Origin: CAYNTG01 sp964400105
GTDB lineage: Bacteria; UBP14; UBA6098
Assembly (NCBI GenBank): GCA_964400105.1
Contig: CAYNTG010000039.1
Span: 1 to 19,901 of the forward strand
Direction of reading: 5' to 3'
DNA length: 19,901 nt
The position numbers and the translations under genes are program-made. Position 1 is the stretch's first letter. Every line of letters starts with the position of its first letter. Below are positions 14,512 to 19,901 of this stretch, in pieces. Under the pieces are notes generated by a model. The model was given only the letters and a program-made list of their open reading frames with translations, had not been told where the DNA came from and made no database searches.

Positions 14512-14943
14512 TTAGAACGTGCCGCCGGTAATAACACCATCGGCGCTAATGTTTATTGTCGCGACGTCCGAGAGAGAAGCATCTACAGCGTTCGGCTCGG
14601 CACTAACGGCACCAGCATCATCGCAAAAATAGTTGAAGCGTGGTGTGCCACTGGGCTTATCGACGATTAGACCAGTTGGAATAGAACTTGGGAACATGCC
14701 GGGATCATCCGTCACTGCCTCAGTGTAATTCCCGATCTCTTCGTAGTAGGTCTGCTCAGCTTCCCAAATCTGCTTGACCACGAGTTTGGCCTCGGAAACT
14801 TTGCTCTGCTTGACCACGAGTTTGGCCTCGGAAACTTTGCTCTTCTTGGAAGCGGCCATGAAACGCGGAATCGCTAACGCGGCGAGAATACCGATGATAA
14901 CGACGACGATCATGAGCTCGATCAGTGTGAAACCCTTTTTCAT
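14512..14943 (-). CDS. Type IV pilin or pilin-like protein
   Basis: The 143-residue product starts MKKG-FTLIELMIVVVIIGILAALAIP, a textbook class III/type IVa prepilin leader: cleavage follows G4, F5 becomes the methylated N terminus, and E9 is the conserved mature Glu5. The rest is a short globular domain with an ETYY-like WEAEQTYYEEIGNYTEAV segment and one cysteine. The helix after the membrane part holds two identical copies of SKVSEAKLVVKQ (36-bp tandem repeat, 14771-14842). AGGAGG lies just before the ATG. A sigma-54 promoter motif precedes it and a strong hairpin terminator follows, a pattern expected for an abundant, regulated major pilin rather than a minor pseudopilin. Confidence 0.92.
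   Translation of the reverse strand: MKKGFTLIELMIVVVIIGILAALAIPRFMAASKKSKVSEAKLVVKQSKVSEAKLVVKQIWEAEQTYYEEIGNYTEAVTDDPGMFPSSIPTGLIVDKPSGTPRFNYFCDDAGAVSAEPNAVDASLSDVATINISADGVITGGTF
14771..14842 (-). repeat. Perfect 36-bp tandem duplication inside the pilin gene
   Basis: Bases 14771-14806 and 14807-14842 are identical. Each unit encodes 12 residues (SKVSEAKLVVKQ), so the reading frame is kept. The duplication lengthens the pilin spine helix. Confidence 0.95.
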
Positions 14944-15004
14944 TTTGTCCTCCTGTGCTTTGGTTTAGAAAAGTTGGTTATTTCTTTTTACGCAGTCTGT
15001 AAGC

Positions 15005-15019
15005 GCAACGGCCGTGCCA
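15005..15019 (-). promoter_or_regulatory. Sigma-54 (RpoN) promoter of the pilin gene
   Basis: On the minus strand the sequence reads TGGCAC-GGCCG-TTGC, an exact match to the -24/-12 consensus TGGCAC-N5-TTGC with both the invariant GG and GC. It ends 61 bases before the pilin ATG, leaving a leader of about 50 bases that includes the AGGAGG site. Sigma-54 promoters need an enhancer-binding activator; for pilA genes in other bacteria this is PilR. No such regulator is encoded in this window. Confidence 0.8.
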
Positions 15020-15154
15020 AAGGCTTTTATTATTCCGTAAATGCAGTAATAACAGGGTATAGAGGCAATCGGCAACTTTTCAATGGGTTGGATTTCCCAT
15101 CTCGTTTCACATTGCATTTTGCAAAGTGCAACAAACCAAACCAACATTGTTCAC

Positions 15155-15949
15155 TTAATCGACGCGCTTTTTACCCTTTGCATAGTCGCCGAGAAGGTAA
15201 TCCGGTTTTGGGTGAAAAAGCGCGCGAAACAGATCGCGCTGAAGGCCGGGATTCTCGCTCTCGAGCCTGCGAAGAAGCTCCTTCACATACTGCCTTTTCG
15301 TGTTGCCATCCATCGGACATTTTGAAGAAAGATCGGGGAATGCGAACACCGATGCATAGGCCTTTACCTGCGATTCCTGCGCGAGAAACAGCGGCCTTAT
15401 CAAACGAAATTTTCCATCGAAAAGCGGTTGGTTAGGGCGAATGGCGGCGATCTGTCTTCCGAAAAATGCGTTGATAAGGAATGTTTCCAGAACATCCTCG
15501 CGATGATGACCGAGGGCTATCCTGTTCGCGCCGAGTCTTTCGGCATTTTCCAGAAGGGCCTTCCTGCGAAGGCGGCTGCATATGAAACAGGGATTCTGCG
15601 GGCGATCCTCTCCAAAGGAAATACTCGCTATCTCATGGTGTTCGGCGATATGAAGCTCGATGCCTCGAACCGCCGCGAAATCGCGCATCCCATCGAGCTT
15701 AGTTTTATCGGTATCGGTTCCAAAACCGGAATCGACATAAATGGCGATGAATTCCACCGTGCGGGACCACCATGCCGAACGATCCGAAAGAATATCCAAC
15801 AGGACGAGCGAATCCCGTCCTCCGCTCAGAGCGATAAGAACCCTGTCGCCGTCGTCGAGGAGGTGAAATCTTCCGATGGCCCTTTTTACGGAGCGAAGCA
15901 GCACCGTTTTTTGCTTTGTCGCCGAAAGATTATCGAGCTTACCGCTCAC
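15155..15949 (-). CDS. ttcA: TtcA-like tRNA 2-thiocytidine synthetase
   Basis: The 264-residue protein is an adenine nucleotide alpha-hydrolase of the PP-loop type. It carries SGGRDS (42-47), a CxxC pair C121-F-I-C124, GHHREDVLET (147-156) and a third Cys, C211 in SSKCP. This layout (PP-loop, CxxC and a later single Cys holding a 4Fe-4S cluster) is that of TtcA, which thiolates cytidine 32 of some tRNAs, rather than TilS, which lacks the cysteines. The length is somewhat short of the E. coli enzyme but no domain is missing. The start overlaps the stop of comB (ATGA), so it is the last gene of the gcvT-comB-ttcA unit. The related Ncs6/TtuA family is a less likely alternative because the N-terminal zinc fingers are absent. 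Confidence 0.85.
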   Translation of the reverse strand: MSGKLDNLSATKQKTVLLRSVKRAIGRFHLLDDGDRVLIALSGGRDSLVLLDILSDRSAWWSRTVEFIAIYVDSGFGTDTDKTKLDGMRDFAAVRGIELHIAEHHEIASISFGEDRPQNPCFICSRLRRKALLENAERLGANRIALGHHREDVLETFLINAFFGRQIAAIRPNQPLFDGKFRLIRPLFLAQESQVKAYASVFAFPDLSSKCPMDGNTKRQYVKELLRRLESENPGLQRDLFRALFHPKPDYLLGDYAKGKKRVD

Positions 15950-16671
15950 CTGCGAACTACTCCATTAAAATAAATCGGGACGACAGAATGCGAACCGATT
16001 TGTGTGCAGAAAGCGACATCATCTAAAAAGCCGAGGTGGCGAGCGAGATAGACTGGATGCTCCGCCATCTCGAGTGTCCCGTCCGGTGAGGATAGATATC
16101 TATCGAAAAGCCATCTCGCGGTGACCGCCGAATCGGAGGTCAAGATCGGTCCCGCGCCGTCCGTGATCAATCCGTCGATAATCGCTCCTGCGCAAACGGC
16201 ATCCTCGATAGAAAATCGACCGAGCTTCCCCGAACATACGAGAAAAAGATCGTTGCATTGCGCAATCCTATCTATTAATGCGGGGAGATTCACGAATCCA
16301 CCGACGAGAACCTCCTTCGCGCCGTTGCACGCAAGAAGCGTCTTGCTGCCGTTCGTCGAGGCGTAAATCAGCGTCCGGCCGCCGACTCTTTCGCCGGTGT
16401 AATCGAGCGGGGAGTTGCCTATGTCGAATCCGGGGATGATAAGCCCCTCACGCTCGCCGCAAAGGAGGATGTCCGGTCCTAATTTTTCGCGGAGTGCGAA
16501 CGCCTCATCCGGGCTGCCAGCGATATAAATCTGCACGGCACCGGCGGAAATCGCCTGGACGATGGCACTCGAGGCCCGAAGAACATCGAGGACAACGCAG
16601 GTCGCGTTTCCGAGGGACTCCTGACCTATTTTTTCTAAATCATGCCGGGTGAAAAAAACATCGACATTCAT
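15946..16671 (-). CDS. comB: 2-phosphosulfolactate phosphatase (ComB family)
   Basis: The 241-residue protein matches ComB through its whole length. Its motifs are VVLDVLRASSAIVQAISAGA near the N terminus, LLCGEREGLIIPGFDIGNSP, YASTNGSKTLLAC, VGGFVNLPAL and LVCSGKLGRFSIEDAVCAGA, with the acidic and Gly residues around the active site in place. ComB removes phosphate from 2-phosphosulfolactate, a step in coenzyme M synthesis in methanogens. Many bacteria that do not make coenzyme M carry the family, and its role there, perhaps in sulfolactate metabolism or on another substrate, is unsettled. No comA or comC is present nearby. It starts two bases after the gcvT stop and overlaps ttcA by four bases. 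Confidence 0.9.
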   Translation of the reverse strand: MNVDVFFTRHDLEKIGQESLGNATCVVLDVLRASSAIVQAISAGAVQIYIAGSPDEAFALREKLGPDILLCGEREGLIIPGFDIGNSPLDYTGERVGGRTLIYASTNGSKTLLACNGAKEVLVGGFVNLPALIDRIAQCNDLFLVCSGKLGRFSIEDAVCAGAIIDGLITDGAGPILTSDSAVTARWLFDRYLSSPDGTLEMAEHPVYLARHLGFLDDVAFCTQIGSHSVVPIYFNGVVRR

Positions 16672-16673
16672 TG

Positions 16674-17780
16674 CTATCTACGCGAACTATCCTTGTAAAG
16701 CGGAGGTTTCTCGACGATACCCTTAATCTGATGGTTGCGGATCATAACGCCTATCTCCGTGCCGGGTTTGTGGTTACCAGTCTCGATATAGCCCATACCG
16801 ACTCCTACCTCGAGCGAAGGAGAGTGCGTGCCGCTGGTAACGATACCGACCTCCTCGTCGCCGCGAATGATCGGATAGCCATGCCTCGGGAATCCGCGAT
16901 CTGTGAGCTTAAAACAGATCAGCTTTCTCTCGATGCCCTTTGTTTTTATGTTGATCAATGCGTCGCGACCGACGAAATCGCCCTTCTCCAGCTTCACTAT
17001 CCACCCAAGTCCGGCCTCCCACGGATTGGTCGTCTCGTCGATATCGTTGCCGTAGAGGGAGTATTTCATCTCGATGCGAAGCGTATCGCGCGCGCCGAGT
17101 CCGATCGGTTCGATTCCGAATTCCTTTCCGGCTTCCATCGCCTTTTCCCATATATCCGCGCAGATTTTCGGATCGAGATAGATCTCGAAACCGTCCTCGC
17201 CGGTGTATCCGGTTGTCGAGAAAAGGACGTTCTCGTGTCCAGCTATCGTCGCGCGGGCGTTGTGATAGAAAGGCATCGATCCGAGGTCGTAATCTGTCAG
17301 TTTTTGGAGAACGTCCTGCGCTCTCGGGCCCTGGATCGCGAGCAGCCCGAATTCTTCGGAGCGATTGATCATCTCGAAATCGGCGTTCGCCGGAAGATGA
17401 GCTTCGGCCCAATCCCAATCCTTATCGAGATTCGAGGCGTTGACGACGAGCATCCATTCCTCATCGCCGAGCCGATAGACCAGAAGATCGTCCACGATGC
17501 CGCCGTTTTCGTAGCACATCGCACTGTATTGACACTGGCCGACGGCCAACTTCGAAGGATCGTTGGTGGTTATCCCGGAAATGAAATCCATCGCACCGGG
17601 ACCGGCGAGGAAAAACTCGCCCATGTGCGTCAGATCGAATAACCCGACGTATTCGCGAACCTTGAGATGCTCTGGAACTATTCCATTATAGAACATTGGC
17701 ATTCGATAACCGGCGAAATCGACGATCTTCGCACCGGCCTCGACATGTTTTTCATAAAACGGCGTTCGTTTTGTTTCCAT
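16674..17780 (-). CDS. gcvT: Glycine cleavage system T protein (aminomethyltransferase)
   Basis: The 368-residue protein is of normal GcvT length. The frame is open further upstream, but GGAGG five bases before ATG 17780 and the family-typical opening TKRTPFYEKHVEAGAKIVDFAGY fix the start here. It has the folate-binding pocket signature GGIVDD (93-98), HMGEFFLAGP, GLLAIQGPRAQDVL, the STTGYTGEDGFEIY motif, and the C-terminal barrel with GFPRHGYPI and GVGMGYIE. The enzyme moves the methylene group from aminomethyl-H protein to tetrahydrofolate and releases ammonia. gcvH and gcvP are not in the window. It is first in a likely operon with comB (2-base gap) and ttcA. Confidence 0.95.
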   Translation of the reverse strand: METKRTPFYEKHVEAGAKIVDFAGYRMPMFYNGIVPEHLKVREYVGLFDLTHMGEFFLAGPGAMDFISGITTNDPSKLAVGQCQYSAMCYENGGIVDDLLVYRLGDEEWMLVVNASNLDKDWDWAEAHLPANADFEMINRSEEFGLLAIQGPRAQDVLQKLTDYDLGSMPFYHNARATIAGHENVLFSTTGYTGEDGFEIYLDPKICADIWEKAMEAGKEFGIEPIGLGARDTLRIEMKYSLYGNDIDETTNPWEAGLGWIVKLEKGDFVGRDALINIKTKGIERKLICFKLTDRGFPRHGYPIIRGDEEVGIVTSGTHSPSLEVGVGMGYIETGNHKPGTEIGVMIRNHQIKGIVEKPPLYKDSSRR

Positions 17781-17804
17781 AATTCCTCCATTGTTATTTT
17801 TCGG

Positions 17805-17826
17805 CAAAAATAGGTTATATAATAAC
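17805..17826 (-). promoter_or_regulatory. Candidate promoter of gcvT with adjoining palindrome
   Basis: On the minus strand TATTTTTG (17812-17805) matches the Bacteroidetes -7 box TAnnTTTG, 24 bases before the gcvT start. Just upstream is the palindrome GTTAT-ATA-ATAAC (17814-17826), a possible operator. A -33 box is not obvious. Confidence 0.35.
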
Positions 17827-17910
17827 GAATTAAGACCTTTTGAGCAAGTGGAATCTCTTGAAATTGTATCGTGTGAATCGAGAAGATGTTGGGCGAATAA
17901 AACTTGGTAA

Positions 17911-18240
17911 TTACCCACGTTTTGGCAAAAGATTGCAGAGATATTTAACGACAATTGGATAAATATCTTCATCTCGATAGTTATATCTAAACTCCAATTC
18001 TTTGATATACAATGGGAATTTTCTGAGAGAAATCCCGTGATGTTTCATAGGCCTCTCTTTGGCGTAGCTCCAGAACCACTCGAGTCCGTTGATATAAACC
18101 CTTCCTTTGGAAAACCGGACGGCCCGTGCCTAATGGGTTTGGTGATTGATGGCTAAATGTCGATAGCCCCAAATCGCGGTGGTCAGGACGAGCATCGACT
18201 CGGCTTTCGGCCTGCTTGTCGAACGAATTTCACTTTTCAT
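17911..18240 (-). pseudogene. Remnant of an IS1595-type (ISXO2-like) transposase, C-terminal part
   Basis: The minus-strand frame from ATG 18240 to the stop at 17911-17913 encodes about 109 residues, interrupted by one in-frame TAG (18130-18132). The part after the TAG contains GRVYINGLEWFWSYAKERP and LRKFPLYIKELEFRYNYRDED, closely matching the end of IS1595-family DDE transposases (NGxExFWSxxKR and EFxFRYNxR). Before the TAG, IWGYRHLAINH fits the region around the second catalytic Asp, although the TD motif is not intact. The N-terminal zinc ribbon and first catalytic part, roughly the first half of the enzyme, are missing. I saw no clear terminal inverted repeats. It is a dead insertion-sequence fragment lying between gcvT and pyk. 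Confidence 0.8.
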
Positions 18241-18427
18241 GTGGATATTAAATGCTTTGGATGCGGAATTTCAACATAAATCCTCTTGCGAACAAAAAAA
18301 CCTTTTATTCTGGGAACACCATTCATATAATCTCAAGGTTTGAGAACGGGCACAATTGGCTTTGCTTATGTCAAAACCATCGAATGAAAATCCGCTTTGC
18401 TACAAGGATTAATTTAAGGGATTCGAT
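18241..18427 (+). promoter_or_regulatory. Leader region of the pyruvate kinase gene
   Basis: The AT-rich stretch includes TATAAT (18326-18331) directly followed by a perfect palindrome TCTCAA-GGT-TTGAGA (18331-18345). A good -35 box is not visible. The palindrome could be an operator next to a transcription start, or chance. The ATG at 18428 is preceded by AAGGG at a workable distance. Confidence 0.3.
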
Positions 18428-19885
18428 ATGAATAATATTCGTCGAACGAAGATAATCGCCACGGTTGGGCCGGCATCGTCGGATCGGGAAACGCTTATCG
18501 CGTTGATCCATGCCGGTGTAAATGTATTCAGGCTGAACTTTTCACACGGAAAGATGGAGGAGCACGGCCGTGTTATCGAGCTTATCAAGGAGGTTCGCGA
18601 GGAGTTGAATGCCCCGGTCGGGATTTTACAGGATTTGGGCGGACACAAGATACGAATCGGCGAGATCGATTCGCCGCCACTTAATCTGGAACAGGGCGAT
18701 ACGGTTGTATTCGATTCCACGATAGAAAGAAGCTCCGGTCGAAGGATTCCCGTCAACCATAAGACATTCGCCGACGATGTCGAGATTGGGCACTACCTTT
18801 TTTTGGCAGACGGCTCGATAGAGATGAAGATATTGCAAATCGAAGGCGCTACGGTGGAATGCGAGGTTTTGGTCGGTGGAAAGTTGACGTCGAGGAAGGG
18901 TATTAACTATCCCGACGGGAGCTTCAATGTGCCGGCCGTCACGCAGAAGGATATCGACGATTTTCGATTCGGTATCGAGCATGGCATCGATTTCGTCTCG
19001 CCGTCTTTCATCCGCTATACGGAGGACCTCGAGCCGTTATTGGATATCGCAAGATCGGTGGAAAAGTATATTCCGTTCATCGTGAAGATCGAGAAACACG
19101 AGGCCGTCGAGAACCTGAACGATATTATTCGAGTATCCGACGGTGTTATCGTTGCACGCGGCGATCTCGGTGTCGAAATCCCGCTCGAAAGCGTTCCCGG
19201 TATCCAAAAACGGATTATACACGAGTCCAATCTGCGCGGAAAACCGGTGGTAATCGCCACACAGATGCTCGCATCCATGACGCGAAATCCTCGCCCTACG
19301 CGTGCCGAGGTTGCGGACGTGGCAAACGCGATCCTCGATGGTGCGGACATGCTTCTGCTTTCGGAGGAAACCGCGATCGGTAAATATCCCGTGAAGGCGG
19401 TCGAGACGATGGCACGTATCGCTATCGAGGCCGAGAAGGGATTCCATTTCTTGCGCCACTTCACAAAAGAGGAAATCCCAAAGGAGATAAGCGTTCCGAT
19501 GGGCGTATCCGGCAGCGCGGCGAGGCTTTCATCGACGCTAAACGCTCCGGTTATTATATGCCCAACAAGCAGCGGATTCACCGCAAAAATGATTGCCTGC
19601 TACCGTCCGGAGGCGATGATATATGCATTGACACACAAGGACGATACTTACTATCGTCTCGGTGCGTTTTGGGGCGTTATCCCAAAACGTATTAGCGAGA
19701 TTTACGATTTCGATGAGTTGATTAAGGTTTCGTTGGAACAAGCTGCCGAGGATGGCCTGATCGAGAAGGGCGATTGTTACATTATCACCGCCGGTTTTCC
19801 ATTCAATAGCGGTTCTGCGACAAATCTCATCAAGGCCGGCGAATATGCCATGCCGAAGGTGGATGTGCTCCGTTTAGGGCTTTAA
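18428..19885 (+). CDS. pyk: Pyruvate kinase
   Basis: The 485-residue protein is a complete pyruvate kinase, which turns phosphoenolpyruvate and ADP into pyruvate and ATP in the last step of glycolysis. The N-terminal barrel has RTKIIATVGPAS, FRLNFSHG (R35, N37, S39, H40), a B domain from about 75 to 175, and the active-site helix IVKIEKHEAVENL followed by DGVIVARGDLGVEIP and the ADP-site segment GKPVVIATQMLASM. The C-terminal domain runs from about residue 355 to the end. The segment QDLGGHKIR differs from the usual DxxGPxIR: Lys74 replaces the Glu tied to potassium dependence and Leu70 replaces the Thr, which marks the potassium-independent class, while His73 in place of Pro is unusual. LSEETA replaces the more common LSGETA. 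It is transcribed away from gcvT. Confidence 0.95.
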   Translation: MNNIRRTKIIATVGPASSDRETLIALIHAGVNVFRLNFSHGKMEEHGRVIELIKEVREELNAPVGILQDLGGHKIRIGEIDSPPLNLEQGDTVVFDSTIERSSGRRIPVNHKTFADDVEIGHYLFLADGSIEMKILQIEGATVECEVLVGGKLTSRKGINYPDGSFNVPAVTQKDIDDFRFGIEHGIDFVSPSFIRYTEDLEPLLDIARSVEKYIPFIVKIEKHEAVENLNDIIRVSDGVIVARGDLGVEIPLESVPGIQKRIIHESNLRGKPVVIATQMLASMTRNPRPTRAEVADVANAILDGADMLLLSEETAIGKYPVKAVETMARIAIEAEKGFHFLRHFTKEEIPKEISVPMGVSGSAARLSSTLNAPVIICPTSSGFTAKMIACYRPEAMIYALTHKDDTYYRLGAFWGVIPKRISEIYDFDELIKVSLEQAAEDGLIEKGDCYIITAGFPFNSGSATNLIKAGEYAMPKVDVLRLGL

Positions 19886-19901
19886 TGGCGCGGAGACGCG
19901 C

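Noticed and set aside
14771..14842. Direct repeats as a CRISPR array
   Set aside because: The two 36-bp units abut with no spacer and encode part of the pilin.
14965..15147. 60-codon ORF on the - strand between ttcA and the pilin gene
   Set aside because: It covers the sigma-54 promoter and has no family signature or ribosome site.
16671..17642. 323-codon ORF on the + strand
   Set aside because: It is the antisense shadow of gcvT, which has complete family motifs and a strong ribosome site.
17781..17972. N-terminal extension of GcvT to an upstream ATG
   Set aside because: The added 64 residues are not GcvT-like, and GGAGG fixes the start at 17780.
17987..18172. 61-codon ORF on the - strand
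   Set aside because: It is the wrong frame of the IS1595 remnant; the transposase motifs lie in another frame.

Overview
The window looks like a chromosomal segment from an uncultured bacterium of the FCB superphylum (Bacteroidetes/Fibrobacteres and related candidate phyla). The signs are two proteins ending in a type IX secretion (T9SS, Por) sorting domain, a PorV/PorQ-family outer-membrane protein, Bacteroidetes-style TAnnTTTG promoter boxes, outer-membrane porin and lipoprotein genes, and many genes without a strong Shine-Dalgarno site. The exact phylum cannot be fixed from sequence reading alone. No rRNA, tRNA or CRISPR array was seen.

Left part (1-5169, + strand). The 3' end of a T9SS cargo gene carries an in-frame palindromic repeat. 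After a gene-poor, repeat-bearing gap comes a tight four-gene cluster (698-5169). Its members are a three-domain protein (thymidylate-kinase-like domain, degenerate kinase-like domain, Ppx/GppA-type HD domain), a DUF4956 membrane protein, a phosphate-selective-type porin, and a lamin-tail-domain lipoprotein. Adjacent genes overlap or are separated by 1 bp. This is the best candidate for an undescribed system. I infer a cell-envelope phosphate, polyphosphate or nucleotide handling unit.

Middle part (5170-11844, + strand). It holds a GrpB-family protein, a small chimeric ORF carrying a second copy of the lipoprotein gene's 3' end, a secreted metalloprotease with TIG and T9SS sorting domains, a palindrome-rich gap, and a three-gene unit of a PorV/PorQ-like protein, an M23 peptidase and an NTF2-like lipoprotein.

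Right part (11822-17780, - strand). In the order of transcription this is gcvT-comB-ttcA, then a type IV pilin behind an exact sigma-54 promoter motif and ahead of a hairpin terminator, then a TMTC-like GT-C glycosyltransferase with TPRs, then prepilin peptidase. The pilin, glycosyltransferase and peptidase may form a pilus assembly and glycosylation locus.

Far right (17781-19901). A decayed IS1595-type transposase remnant lies between gcvT and a divergently transcribed pyruvate kinase gene of the predicted potassium-independent type.
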